Source: Durusdinium trenchii (taxonomy: Eukaryota > Sar > Dinophyceae > Suessiales > Symbiodiniaceae). From it: 64,000 nt of DNA. The translations under genes and the position numbers were made by a program. The notes below the pieces were generated by a model that was not told the DNA's origin, made no database searches, and was given only the letters and a program-made list of their open reading frames with translations. This document shows positions 1 through 14,600 of the stretch, one piece after another (within the stretch, counting starts at the first letter, position 1; every line of letters begins with the position of its first letter). The stretch covers positions 283,586 to 347,585 of the forward strand of contig CAXAMN010001248.1 in the NCBI GenBank assembly GCA_963970005.1. Reading direction: 5' to 3'.

Positions 1-26
1 ACCTCGTTGTCGTTTTTTCATCGCAG

Positions 27-3000
27 GATCTTTGGCGTTAGAGCACAATGACTATGCCGCTTGGGTCCGAATGGGCATTCAGTTGAGGTTGGCGGATATT
101 CATGGATATTCCATGATATTCCCTCATTTTTTTCAGCCACAGAGGCTGTCGTAACTGAAGTATGGCTATACTTTGCTATAGCTTGCTACTGCTATACCTT
201 CGAATACCAGAAGCTAGCAGCTAGCGAACTCCGCGTCGTCCGAAAGCCGTGAGCCGTCGTTGGGCAGGAGTCGCATCCGATCAAGTTTGGCAAGTTTGGG
301 CTGCCCCAAAAACACACATGACAGGAAGCAGTCACGTTCGACGGGGTGCGATCCATGGAGGTAGTCGGGGTGCCCAGCTACTCCACTCACTGGATGGGAC
401 TAAACACCACCCCTTTGTGACTCCTGGAGTAAGTAAGTAATTTTTCTTGGTTCCCGAAGCAGATCCCAGTGTTTGGTCACAGCACCGCAGGTGTCGAACA
501 CTTGGCCGGGCAACGCCCGCTTCAATTTCTTCTCGGCCACCTGCGCAGATGTGGACGAAGCCAACTGCTTCTTGGGCGGATCGAAGCCGTGCTGGGCTGG
601 GGGGCGAGAGATTCTTGTTATACCATGTGTGGTTTTCAGGGCACCCCTGCTCTGAGCCCTTCTGCAGGATTCGAAGGTGGTACACGACATTCCTTTGTGG
701 TCTTTTTTCCTGCGCATTGACCAGCTAACAAAAGGATACACAAGGCCAGTATTGACAAGCTTCGGGCTGATGTTTTTTTGATCACGAATGGAGACCACGT
801 GTCTTAAACATGGTTTGAACCACATTTGTCGGTTTTGAGATCCCACGTGAGCGGATGGAAAACATGTCTCCTCCAAGTTGGCACTCTGATTCATAAAGCC
901 TCCCCTAGCAAAATGCTTTGACATCTCCTGGCTTGGGCGGGTTCTATTACTGCTGGAAGTTCAATGTTCTTCAAGTTTTGAAGACTGCTCCCAGCGTTGA
1001 AGGGAGCTGAATCTCCAGGGAAAGGCGGCCTTTTTCCTCGGCTCAGTGCCATCCCAAATGCTCCGTCCGTTTAAGGTATAATCGACCTCTCATAGTGTGA
1101 AATATGAGGCCCCGATACAAACGCACTCCGAATACATGGGGTTAGTGTACGGAGTCTAAATGATTCGATTCAGCGGCTTTCAAGCAGATTTGGGGATGGG
1201 TCGTGACCCCACTGGAACCCATGTACCTCCACGTCGCTGTCGCGAAGGGTCGCGAAGGGTCGCTTTTCCGTGACGCCGTGACCCGCTGAGCTCTCGGTCA
1301 CGTACGTATGCCGCTGAGGTAACATTATGGATCCCAAGTACATTCAGCGCTTCCATGAGATCAACGAGCGGCTCGGCTTGGGGGGAAAACCCCCCCTACT
1401 CCCCCCCTAAACCTGTGGGTCGCCTTCGTCGTTTTACGCCCGAAGGCGGTCCCCAAGAGGTGCGGGGGATCGATATGAAGTCCGACTCTTGTTTGACACC
1501 GCCCAAGTAGAAGATGGTCCTATAATATACACATGTCCGACTTCTGGTCACCTAAAGACCATGTTCAACAAGGTTCAACAATAGTCTTTGAGGCTAGTGG
1601 ATTTTGGATTGAGTCTAGTCAGTCTTAACTCATCTTAACTCGCAAAAGTACGGCTGGACCGTCCTGGCCGCCAAATGGTACCTTCTCATGTTGGTTAACA
1701 ACCGATCGAAGGGATTCGGGACAGCCTCACGGAATCCGGTCGGCAGCCTTACGGGTCGGTTTCCAAGTCCGATTACTCGCGAAGGTCAGGGATATAAAGG
1801 TCAAACAATCCGGAAAAGAAGGCACGGTGCATTTGGAGCTTCAGCAAGCCAAAAGTGGGTGATGATCGAAACACATGTCTTCAAGGTAAATTACCTGACT
1901 AACATTTGACTAACATATAAAAGACTTTACCATGTAGTGCTTCATTTTGAGTCCTGTCGTCTATAGAGGTTGGGGGCCGACCACACGGAGTCCTCCGTGG
2001 AAGCCCAACAGAAAGAGTGGATAACCTGCCCTGCCCTTTTTGGGGGATTCCTTTTACCTAAGGTGAACCGATCGTTTTCAATGGAGAGAGTCAGAGACGC
2101 AACGGTCAGGAAAGCAACGGTTTAGCGCCCAAACACATTTTCCCCCCCCCAGATTCAGCTGACACTTTAATGTTTCGCCAGTTGAACACTTCGTCCAGCT
2201 CGCTTGTGTTCAGAATTAGAGGAATCAGAGTTCTCCCATGAGTTGATGTTGGGCTCTGGGCATTTGCATGTCTTCAGAGCTTGCAGCTTCTTTTCTGAGA
2301 TGAAAAAATTGAGAGACAAACAAGAAGATATTGTGAGAAGCGATGCACTTGTTCCTAATAGCTTCTTGTTTCTACTAGTAAGGCACTTGTTACTAGAAGC
2401 GATGCACTTGTTATTGAAGGAATGACGGAAGACGTATCTACTGGACCTGCTGAAATCGACCGAAAGCAGAAAGCGACTTCGCACAGCCTGCACGTTACCT
2501 GCAAAGTTTTGCAGACGACCGGTTTTCGGCTACAAGAAAGAACATGCGCCCGGAATCTGGAAGAAATGCCACTCCAATGATACTCCTTTCTGAGCCGAAC
2601 AACTGCAGACTGAGGGCAGTGAAAGACATCGTGATCGATGGTGGCTGGGCGCGGAAGAAGGGGGGGAAGTTGGAAAGGTGTTGAGTCACTGACCACTCGT
2701 CAATCCACTTTGATTGCTTGCTTTGGCACAATATATACACCATGCCACACAGGATCACACAGGAGTGTTTTTTTTTTTTCCGCATGAACTTCCTGCTTCT
2801 ACAATATTCGGACTCAATTTCGTGGAGACCGGTTCATGCCCGTCAGTGACCCTATCGCGCGAATCGTCTGCAGAGTGACAGCAGACCGCGTGCTGCGAAA
2901 ACTCTTCGATCGAACTCTGTGTGAGGGCAATGGAGGTCCCTTTTTTACCACCAAGAGATAGAGAAGTGGATCCCCACTAAAAATGTCTTGGAAACCGTGC

Positions 3001-5684
3001 CACTATCTATTTTGGGACCACTGGGACCACTATATGCGGCCCAGGTTTTCTGCTGGAGGTTTTGTGCCAGGAGGTGCCTCCAAGTGAGTGCCTCCAAGTG
3101 ATAGCTGCTCTGATTGTTGAGCAGCATGATTGCTGACAGTCTTCAATTTTTGATCATCTCCTGATGTGATGAGAGACCAAGACATACAAGTTTTTCCGGG
3201 AGGTAAGAACCACAGCCATACATACTTTGACGCTGACATACATACCCTAACATGCCTCAGTCACACGTACAGGGGAGGACTTTGTGCATGACCTTCGCGT
3301 GTACCGCAGAAGTCAGTCCGACTGAAGCAGCAGCCTTCCGCACGGCGCTGAGGCGACCAATTGGTGAAGGACTTGGATGAAGATCACAAGAGGTCTGAAG
3401 GAGACCGAGCCAGCTATGGCTTCCAGTTGCCTTCAGCTTTTGGTGGTGAAAACGCGGGAAAGTCACCGGACATTACGGGTGATGCTTGGAAGACATCGAC
3501 ATCAAGCAACATTAGGGCTTTGGTGTGCTGAAACAGATCCAAATCACCAACTGGTGATGCTTGGGTGGGAGGAATCAGGTGGTCACCGGTCAGGGCTTGT
3601 ATTGCCAAGGGCTCAACTTGTGCTACGGCTTTGATCCGGAAGGTGGAAGTAGGGAGCCTGTCGTCAGGAGACAACCGACCCTGGACCATCTACGCGGGCA
3701 ACTGGAGCTTCTTGGCACCAGTTGCAGCACAGACCCAGACCAGCATCTACAGGCACGAGCTGAGCTGTGGCCGGAAGGAAAAGACCACCAGGGGCACTGG
3801 AGGGGCAGAAACATCCGTGACGGTCCCTGGGTGTTCAGTCGCCGCATGACGGTGAGACTGTTGGACGAGAGGCATTCCGCCGTCCTCACCCCCTTCACCA
3901 GTGTCATGGGTCTCATGTAGCAACCCCCATGCCACCGGATTTTGGGACGGTTCATTTTTTGGTGAGCTTTCCTCCCTCTCTGATCTTCTGGTTGGTCCCC
4001 ATATGTCCCGTGAAAGAGGGAGCACCCACAGCGGTGCCACGTTTACGTGTGAGGACCAGCGGTGGGTATGACTTGGGCGCCTCGAGCGTATGACCTACAG
4101 ACCCACAGCCTCTCCTGAGTTCTCATGATGTTGGGGTCTCTCTCGGCCGCGTGAGGCAAGAAGATGCGAGGCGAGACCCCCAAAAGCTTCCGAGGATTGG
4201 AACCACCGCAACGGTTTGGCATTCGGGAACCTTGAATTCCCTGTTGTGTTGTGTTGATTCCCTTTTTCCTCCACCTTCCAACTCCTCCCAAACCAACAAA
4301 ACGAAAACCCGAATCAGCGGCGCCCGCACGGGGCTTCGCTTTTCCGTGGTTCAGTCTCGACCCGCTGAGGCTTCAGCGGCGATCCGCAGAGCGCACCGCG
4401 GTTCGAAACGGTGCAGACGGGGCTGGGGGTGCACGGCAAGTGGAAGGACAGGGTCAGATGGAGGTGAGTGGGGGGACAAAGGGACGGTACAGATTCAGTA
4501 CAGATTCGCTGCAGATATGCAGTAAGATGACGAGGGAAGACATCATCAAGGAGTTGTTTGAATGACCGAAAGCAGGAATCAAGGGATAATGATGGGTTCT
4601 CAGCAGGCTTGCAGAGGCAATGAGTCAATTTTAAGCTTTGGGGCACAGCTCGCTTGGTAAGTAGGAAATAGGTTGAGGAGATGCCTTCGCACCATCTGCA
4701 GGCCACATGCCGCAGTGCCGCAGTCCATCCCAGCATGCAAATAGGAAAGCCACACCACTAAGTGTTTCAGGAGGCAGGGAGGCGGCAACTACTTCTTGGG
4801 GATATCACGACCCTCTGGAAGAAGCACCTTCTTTGAGGACTTCATGTCTTGCAGTTTCTGTAATTGACCAGGGAACCGACCCACAGCCGCTGATCGAAGA
4901 TGAATGGCTCCGGACCCAGGTGAATGGCTCCGTGGTCTTTAATGGCCGCAAATGCTTCAGCTTCGGCCCCTTCTGTGCTCAATCCAGCTTGTTGGATGTG
5001 TCGCTTGATGAAATTTTTGGTGATGCACGGTCAGGGTCTGAAGGAGAGGTCCACACCTAAAGCCAGGCTCGGCTTGGCTTTGCTGAAGGGGTTGGTTCAT
5101 CCATCAAGAGATAGACGTTGGACATGACATTGGTGTGAATTAGACTTGGGGAGGAGGCCTCCAACAACCAGCCAGCTATATTCACAGTCAACGTCCCGTC
5201 CGGCTTTGCGGTTGTGGGGTGGAAGCAGAGTTGATCTAAGCATCAAGCGATATCAAGCGGCATGGATACCCAACCGGAGCCTCTCATTCGTTGGCTGCTT
5301 CTCTGGACCTGGCTCCAGAGGCTGTGCAGATACTTGAAGGTTTGTGACTGTATGATCTCTTTTGGCTGTCAAGGTTTCTCGAAGCTGAATGGGTAGTTTT
5401 CATGTGACTTCGCAGCAGGGCCACTTCGCAGGGTTTGCTGCCTTCACGCGAACAGAATCAAGCTGTGTCAATCCTTGTGTGCTTCGTACCAGGGACAACG
5501 ATGTGGCATGCAGGCACACCTCAAAAGGCTTTCACACTCCCGGTCGCACCGTCCACTCGCCCCCGGCGACTCGTGGTCGCACCGACGACTCGGCGATGTT
5601 TCGAAGCACAGGTTCCGGGGCGATGATTATGTCATCTCCAACTTGAACAGCACCCAGGTGAAGTTGGCGGTCAACAGCTGGGAG
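27..5684 (+). CDS. Gene A exons 1-8: start of first luminal loop
   Basis: Exons 27-55, 491-566, 1319-1367, about 2609-2640, 3353-3400, 3668-3714, 4920-4999, 5612-5684. They encode SLALEHNDY, VSNTWPGNARFNFFSATC, PKYIQRFHEIN, VKDIVIDG, LVKDLDEDHKR, NRPWTIYAGNWSF, VNGSVVFNGRKCFSFGPFC and DDYVISNLNSTQVKLAVNSW. Exon 1 follows TM1 in this family (compare gene B, where ETRPEKQWVPAG precedes it). Each exon has a matching partner of equal length in gene B except exon 4, whose A copy is two codons longer if the acceptor at 2608 is right. Phases 0, 1 and 2 all occur and agree between copies. Exon 1 is only 29 nt. Confidence 0.8.
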
Positions 5685-8600
5685 GCGCGATGCCATCACG
5701 CGCGTGCGGTCCATTGAAGCCAAGCGTGAAGCCCTCCCTTCGAAGCTGGTGAAAAGGTGTGTGTTACACATAGCTATTTGCCTATGGTGCCACTGGCCTG
5801 TTGGATGCGGAGGAGGAAGGGTGAGGAAAAGAAAGGAGCCATCAGCACTGTTGACATTTTACTTCTGTAGGTACTACAAGTAGTTTTGAGACCCAGCAAG
5901 TTGGTACAAACCACTTCAACATAGATATTTTGAGAAGCATCACGCTGGATTTTATAGAACCGTAAATTGTTACACTTTGTAAACTGTTCATAAATTCCGG
6001 CATAAAAGGATCATATCTTTTTTACAATTTACAAACAGTCCTGAATTCACAAAACATTGTCATGCCACTGTTCATAATCTTTTCATAGAAGGCTCATAAA
6101 ATGTTTCATACATTTCGAGAAAAATATAAGAACTACAAAAAAATAGGAACACAATTAATTATGACACATTGAACAATTTATGTCCTGGTCACAATGTTCA
6201 CAGGGCTAATTTGTTTTTATGTGTCTTTTTTAAGTTTCATAAATTCGGTTGTATTGGTTTCATTAAACAGCATAATGTAATGAAAGCATTTAAGAAAGCA
6301 AATTTCAACGAGTTGGCCTTATACCAGACTTGCTGGTTCTCAAAAGTAGTTGTTCAAAGCAAACTCCATACCTTTAGAACCCTTTAGGCATAGACCGAAC
6401 TCACGAGAGATATGAGAAGACATGCATATATACATATATATATACTACTGTATATAATAATTTAATTTGATGACTTGTTCGTGACTCTAAACACACAATT
6501 AATTAACTAGAATTGTTCTTGTGCACTCTCCTTTATATATATATGGTGTGAAGATAGTACCATATGAAGTAATTACAGTAGTATTAAATGTCACATCTGT
6601 GTCAATACCATCGAGAACTATCATCGCATGCCCTTTGCTACCCTGACTGTCAGCCACTGTCATGGTACAATACCGTTGAAAGTTCCGAAGGTCTGCGGAC
6701 GTCGTGCTTGCCTTTCTGGACCCATCAAGGTCCAGCAAGAAGATGTTCGGATTGATTCACTGATTCTACATGATTCTGTCAACGATGGATGTATATTGGC
6801 ATCCAGGTATTGTATTAGAATCAAGGAGGAGGATCCAACCGAACGAACACGCTGTTTAACATGTTCTTCACTTTTGGAGTCGGAAAGCACGGACTAAGCT
6901 GCACGGTTTTGCAGACATCACATCGCTCAGAACTCTATGGCCCACCTCGCAGATGTCATTCCCCCCCTCTATTGCATCAAAAGAGGAAGGTCAAAGATAG
7001 AATGAGTGCCTCGAATGCCGGGGGAGCAACAAAATTAAAAATGGGTGCCAAACCCAGATAGCCAGAAACTGGGGAGATCAAATCTGGAAATTGTAGTAGT
7101 CACGAAAGGTAGACCTTTTGGGGATACCTTGAGTTTGTCTTGCGAAGCAAGTGTTGGCGCGTCCGGGTCTAATAATTGATAATTCAATTCAACCCCCCCC
7201 CCCCCCAATTTATTTTTCAAAACAAACCCCCCCCCCGCCCCCTGGGAATTGATTTTTCAATACAGACACCCCCCCCCTCTAAATTCAATTCTCTCCTGGA
7301 GAATGTCTTCGTGAGCCTCTCATGATTTCAGGAGAGTTGAAATCCTCTTGAACATTCAGAAAGAGTGCATATGAAATTCTATCACGAAAGGTGTTCCCCG
7401 AGGGGATACATACCTAGAGTTTGTTTTGTGAAGCACGTCAATTCTCTCCTGGGGAACGTCTTCGTGAGCCTCTTATGGTTTCAGGATAGTTCAAATCCTA
7501 TGATGCTCCGATTCAATGCTCACCGATGATCTGAGCCATGGGGCAAGTTTGTTTTCCTAAGAACCTTTTTGAACATTTCGAGAGCATATGTTTGAACATT
7601 TAGAGTGCATATGAACATATATTTACGAAAGGTCGCCTCCGACGGGATAAATCACCATGTCGAACATTGCATTTTTGTTCTTGCCTCTCGCGTTCTCTTC
7701 TTTTCCCGCTGTCCTACCTTTCGTGTCTCCCTCCTCTCAAGTAGCAGTTAGAAGAAGCCTCGTAAGCTGCAACAGACATCAACAGAACTGCTCTCTTATT
7801 GCACCGACGGAACGTTTGCCTGCGACGGACTTTCTTTGCTGCGCAGAACCAAGAGACTATGTGCCCGCTCACCTTGGCCACCAGCGACTCCCCATGCTAC
7901 AACAGCCGCGAAGCAGCAGATTTATGGCAGAGGACAGCAGGAACTTTGGAGCGAAACACTTGCCTTTTAGTACTGAGAGGTCCTAGATTCCAGGCTTCAC
8001 ATAGCCTATACATCCCATTATTGGTGTTGGTCTTCAACAGATGGATGATGGGAGAGGACGAGGGGTCTACTTGTACCTTCCCTCTAAGCAAGTCTGAGTC
8101 TGGCTTCGAGCAGGGGATGCGGCTCGAAGGCTCGAATAGGACTCGACGATTCGGCGGGGTCGTCGGACGGTCTTACACTGCTTGTCACTGGTCACCCACC
8201 ATGGACTTGGAAAACCCCTTGTTTGTAAAGGAAAGTTGTCTTCCAAGTGGCCATGCCATCCACGTAAGCATGTGATCTGTCCGTCAGAGTGTACATCTTG
8301 GCCTGCAGTGCGTCTGCGGGGGGGGGGGCGCCCCAACTGGCCTGGTGCTGGGGTGTTGCAGTGGCCGATCTTTGCTTCAGGCAATTGCCAAAAGTACAAG
8401 ACCCAACAAGAACGACAGGATTGCCGAGTTGCCGCCACGAGCTACTGCCAGACAAAGCTGCTTGGGCGCAGTCCGACAGACTGCACTCCCAACGGATTCC
8501 AATGGGGGCCGCAGTGGCGAAGTCCGACACTGGGTGAACGCTTCTGCTTCCAAATAGATCATGTGACTATATGTGAACCTTCTGCCAAAGACGGATCATT

Positions 8601-11600
8601 GAGAGACATGTGAGGAAGTCCATGGAAGTCAGCACGTTTTTTCCGCTTCACCACAGGTGGCAGAGCTGTGTGACGTTCCTTTGGCCGTAACCCCCCCGTT
8701 CGGACGGACCCCGAAACACCGGCGCGTTCAGCCCGTGCCGTGACGCGCCCGCGCTGTTCCGCGAGTCGCACGTTCGTGACGCAGAGCGGCGAAGGCTTTA
8801 GGCTTTTCATGGTGTTCGTAGGAAGGCGATGACGGGGGCGAAGGCTTTGGCCTGCTCCTGCTCGGTGTGCCGATGACGGGACCAATCCTCCGTGCGGTTC
8901 GAACTGGTGCGGAGGAACTGGTGGGTTCGAACGGGATGAGGTGCCCCACCATGACGATGATGGTGAACGGCGAGGAAGTGACCATCCCAGTGGACATGGC
9001 GACTTGCCAGGACGGGGGCATGCAAATGCTTGGCGAGAACAAGAGAGGAACATGGAGAACGGTGTGCATCGGTGTGTGTTGGAATAGGGAGACACCCCCA
9101 ACACCCCCCCCCTGGCCTAATGGGTGTTCGGTCTATGTTCTTTCCTCCCCGCACTGGTAGGTGCTCCTGGTCCGAATCCACACCTCCGTTAAGCACTCAG
9201 ATATCAACCCCGGCATCGACAGGTGCATTGGATTGCAGGACAAGATTCACAAATGCACAAAAGTGAGCATACTGACTCACTGACTGACTGACTTGCTTGC
9301 TTCCTTCCTTCCTTACTTCCTTCCTTACTTACTTAATACTTACTCACTTTACACTAACCAACTTGCTTACTTACTTCACACTACAATACTGACATCCAAT
9401 CAGATCACCAAGCGTGTCGCTGGACCAACCAAACCAAGGCAACCGCCCCACCGCGGCGGGCCCCAGCGAAAACGCCGCACCACCGGCACCGATCCGACCC
9501 GTCGGGCACATCCATGTGTCCTGGTATGACCCCGATAGGCCCGGTAGGTTGGAACATCGGAACATCGGAACTGGTTGTTCATCTTTCCAGAACAGGTGGG
9601 ACGTTTCATGAAGGGTTTCCTTCTCTCATGAACGGATGAGTCGGATGAACGGCAGGATCGCGGCTGCATCCAGCTGGGATCCCTGAGCTCCATCAGCACC
9701 ACGACGGCCAGCGGGATGCTGAACACGGAGCCCCGGCTGATCCGGCCTGGGACTCGAGCTGGTGCCCCGTTTCGTGGTGCGGATGTTGATCTAGGAGTTG
9801 GGTGGGCTGGTGTTAGAATGAGATGAGAATGGCCTGTTGTTTGAGCTTCATGAGTTCAATCTACCCTAAGGATCCTTGCACCCTCCATTGTGTACCAGAG
9901 GTTGGTACCCTCAAAACCCTGTTGTTTGAGGGTCCGAATCCTTCAAATACAAAGCATTACGGAGCACCGCGAATGGCTTCACAGAGCATGAAGTACAGGG
10001 ATGGTTCTCTTCTCTTACATCAGGCGCAAGTGAGACCCAGTGTCACCTTAGCCCCCCGTGTCTTGTGCTCCTCGTGCTCATCGTGCTCGTTTTCGGGGGG
10101 TGACCGTGGGTCGCGAATCGGATGAATCGGAGGATGGACCAAGTCAACGCGTCCCTGGACCATCCACTGTACATACGTGTCTGTCCTGAGCCAGGGAATC
10201 CCTGGCTGATCCCTAACCAAGGGATGCGGGCTGGGCGATCCGGCAGCACCCAGATGGTCCGGATGGTGGTATGACTGGGGGGTGGCGCTGGTGGCGATGG
10301 CCGTAAGCCGTAATTAGACTTACTTGATGAAACAGCTGGAGCTGAGCTACCCCAAGAAACAGCAGCTACAACCTGAGAATCACTCTTTCACAAACCCATG
10401 CGGTCCCACATTCGGCCGCGTTCTGAAAAACTGCTACACTCCCTGAAGGAATCATGGAAGTGGAGTTCACCACCTGTTTGGTATTGCCATCCACTTCCAT
10501 TCCAGGGAGTACAGTAGAGTCCTTCAAAGTTGCACTGACATCATCGCAGGTCTTTCCAAAAAAACAATGTGGAACGTCGTGTTATGATTTCATCGAGCTA
10601 TTATTAGACACCCCTAGAAAGTAACTAGGTGTCCCTGGCGTGAGTTGTTCCCATTTGTCCCCCAACCGCGAACCCACGTGAACCTAACAACAAACGCCGT
10701 CAAAATCAGAAACACTCCGGAACCCTCTCCCTCCGCCGTCGCCCCCACGTGCGCCCACAAACCCCTGCCCCACACGTTTGCCCGCACCCATCGGTCGTGT
10801 CGCGTCGGAGGATCCAGGTGAAGCACCTGAGAGCGCCTTCGAGTTTCAGCCGACGAAGATTAAGACCATGGTGGGAGGATTGGCGCCTCGCTTGGTCGCT
10901 GTCGGTCGCTGTCGGTTCGGTCGCGGTCGCTGTCGGTTCCTCCTCGCGGGGTGGACCAACGGGAGGCGACGGTGGGTGGGACTGAAACACATGGGGTTTG
11001 TTCGAGTCCACCAGTGAGCGGCACGTGGAGAGTGGTCTGGGTTTGGCGCCTGGACGTTTTTGTGGAGTGGCCGGGTTGAAGGGGCGCAAGGCACCGGTGA
11101 TCAATGGTATATATATATATATTAGCTAAAGTATGCTAAAGATGGTGCATTATGGTGTAATGCGGTGTGGTATACGGGTAGCTACTTACGTGTGTACATG
11201 GTTCATTTTTTGTTCCTTGCTGTTGATGTTTGACTGGTCCAGCATCCCTTTCCTATACTGCTTTGAAACAAGCAGTTCGCCAGGCTTGTCCTTTGACCAG
11301 GCGGAAGTAGTTGTTACCTTTTCGAGGCCCATGGAGCCGGGGATTGTAGGCTCGAGTCCTACCAGGATCATATTATGATTTGAATGTCTCTGCTCACGCA
11401 GAAAAGCGCGCCCTCTAATATGCTGATGCCACATGATGCCACCAACTTACCAATCAAGTGCCGCAAAAAGACTACCATTCGCTTTGGCTGTTCCCTTGGC
11501 GCTCTGGCTGTCGTCATCAATGACAGCTTGTGCTGGTGGGTACTTCATATAAGAGCGCCTGTAGTGCCGTGGCAACATACAAGCCTGCCTTAACATGCAG

Positions 11601-14600
11601 GGTGCTGCAGCAAGTGAGACCATCTGGAGGCCTCGAATGCCTTGTGCACGCGTGTGCACTGACTGGTCAGTGGTGGTGATTTCGCTGGATTGAGTCCCAC
11701 ACGCTGGACCCTTGGACGTTCTGACCTCGGCCTGCTGCCTGAGAACCTCCAGCTTTGCACGTGGCTTTTCGGGATCGCTTGAGCACTTCTGGACAAACGG
11801 TGTGCCGCGGATTCGGGGCCTTGAGCAAGAGATCCTTTTTGAACACTCTTCCTGTGGCCTGCCTGGTAACCGATCAGATTGCCGGGCCTACGTAGCCAAG
11901 CCTAGCCGCCCCTCCCGAGCCTAAAAGCATCTAAAAGCGCTCGAAAACCAAAACGAACCAAGCCGGAGCGAAAGCCTGCTCGCTCATGATGGGCTGAAGT
12001 TGGAACATGTGAGCTGCATTCCATGTCCCCATTGGTTCCAAAGACTATATAACACCTTAAACCTCGAAAACCTGATTTATCAAATTTCACGAGGTCCTGG
12101 TTCCCAGGGCCTGTTTGTTATTTTAACCACCGCAGCTTGCATGCATACATATGTTTGATTGAACTGTGGGTACAGTGCGTTTTGTTCTGATATATTTCTG
12201 TATCTTATCATGGTAACATATTTTGAACGTCATAGGTGCCAAAACTTTGTCGAATTTCAATCTGAGGCTTTGAGAGACCCAGGACCAAAGATGTTTGCAA
12301 CACCACATCAAACACAGGGAGAAAACAATCCATGCGCAGCCTCCGGCAGTGCGAAAGTTACACTATAAACTTCGAAGTATCCGGACGTATCCGGACGTCG
12401 TGGGGTGAACATACCACCAGACGTATAGTTGTGGCCAGGTGGGATAACCTGGTGGAACCAAGTGGAACGAAGTGGAACCAAATGGAACTAAGTGGAACCA
12501 AGCGGAACTATGTGGAACCAAGTGGAACTAAGTGGAACCAAGTGGAACCAAGTGGAACGAAGTGGAACCAAGTGGAACTAAGTGGAACCAAGTGGAACTA
12601 AGCGGAAACCATATTTATGTAGCCCACATAGCAGTGGAAACCACAACTAACTGAAAGCAATGCACATGGTTTCCACTCCTATGTGGGCTACATAGATAAG
12701 GTTTCCACACTTGGTTCCACTGTGTTCAATTGTTTGTTTGACAAAGTGAAGGGAAAACACAGATTCACTTAGTTCCACTTGGTTCCACTTAGTTCCGCTG
12801 GGTTCCACAGAGTTCCACTTGGTTCCACGTAGTTCCAGTTGATTCCACTTGGTTCCACTTAGGACTTAGTTTCTTTGATTTGACTTGTTTACACTTTACA
12901 CCGCACTGCATCACTTGTCACTGACGAGTGTTCTGTGATGTTCTGTGCATGTAAGGCATGTATGCTGTATGCATGTATGTTGTTTTAATTGTTTTGCTGT
13001 TTGCTGTTTGTCCCACATCTTGGGGTGAACTTCCAACTCCAGCACGCCACTCAAACAATATGCGCAGCCTCCGGACGTCGAAATCCACACCAACACCCAC
13101 CATATCCCTGTTCTTGATTTAATGTTATATTTTTTTTCAATATGGTTGGAACGGGGATGCCCCCTTTGCTCGCGAAATTTGATAACCTGATTCCCTTGAT
13201 TTCTGGCTGGGATCGGGCCCCTAACAGGTGCTTGTTGAAATGGACACCCCAGGTATTTGTAGGTTTATGTTTTAGATGCACGGCACTGTCGCTAGTTTCG
13301 GCAGAACCGGCTCTTCTTCGGACGAGTGGCAAGCCGCCGAGGTGTCGGACAGCACCTGGGAATATGCGGGTGGCAAGCACATCGCTGGCTTTTGGGCCTT
13401 GAACAAGCAGGTGCAAGACGGGTCATCCAGAGAAGCCGGAATGAAGTTCATTGGCTAGGATTATCAGATTAGCGGTCTAGTTCTGTTGCTGCTATAGGCT
13501 TTTTATGCATCGAATTTTGGCGAGGAATGGGATCATGAAACTAAAAGGATGGGAGAGGTGTGAATCCAAGAACCATGCAATGAAGACTTCAAGAGGAAGC
13601 AATGGCAAGAGCGAGGGAGCACGACAGGTTCGGTCATAGTGACGACGTTGATTGAAGAAGGAAATCGTTGAGAAGCTCCTACGTTACAGAGATTTTCTAT
13701 AAGAAGCGGTTTTGCTTTCTTACTAACAGCTGAGCTTGTTTTAGCAAAGCAGAATTTATGAGGCCTAAGCAAGTAAGGAAATGATCAACAATTTGCATGA
13801 AGTAGACAAATATAGAGTCTTCTTGAGACATGTTGAGACTATTCCGCATTTGGAATCACTGTTCACATGTCTTGGCAATCCAAACTTGGCTGGTCCTGGG
13901 ACACTTCATATTTTGTCAGACCCATTCAAGTAAAAGGTCATGCATGCTTCTGAGTCTGTTCTTCACTCATTCGACCCTTCTGGTCGACGGAGGAGCTCTA
14001 TTGCCCGACGGCCGGTGTCAACGACCCTGTGGCGGATGAGTGGGAACGCCGTGCGCTGTGCTTGCCACTTCGCTGATTGAACCATTCTTCAGATTGGCTC
14101 CGTGGGTCCACCGGGGCTCCGCGGGTCCACTGGGGCTCCGCGGGTCCACCGGGGCTCCGCGGGTCCACCGGGGCTCGGCAGGTCCACGAACAATGGGACT
14201 GGTATGCCAGTCTGGCAAGCAACATCGGTTGGAGGCCATCCCTAGTAGGTGGAGTTTTCAGGTCGAGCCCCCGACCCTCGACCCTCGAAGGCAGCGAGCT
14301 GCACTTCCACCGGATTGCCCCGATGCTCAGGATGGGCATCGATGCGGACTCCCGGGCGAAGCCGAAGCTGGACTGTCAGGAGGACGGCATCCTCAAGTTC
14401 TCCGGCCGCTGGGCGGCGAGAGCTGCAGATCCAGATCCAGATCTGGAGCGAGGGAGATGGAGCGAGGGAGATAGAAGGGCGGCAGATGTGGCGGCATAAT
14501 CGTTCTTTTTTCTTGGAAGGATGAGGGGCTTTTCTGTGCGAGGGGAGGGGCGACGGCTAAAAGAAGGGGTTGACAGTTGACTCTCGCTGTGGCGCCGATC

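Noticed and set aside
11346..11362. tRNA-like T-arm (GTAGG CTCGAGT CCTAC)
   Set aside because: No matching 5' acceptor strand, D-arm or anticodon arm upstream; at most a fragment of a tRNA-derived repeat.
12332..12601. Frame with repeated SGTKWNQVE peptides
   Set aside because: It is the translation of the 10-bp repeat array, which cycles through frames; no evidence of a protein.
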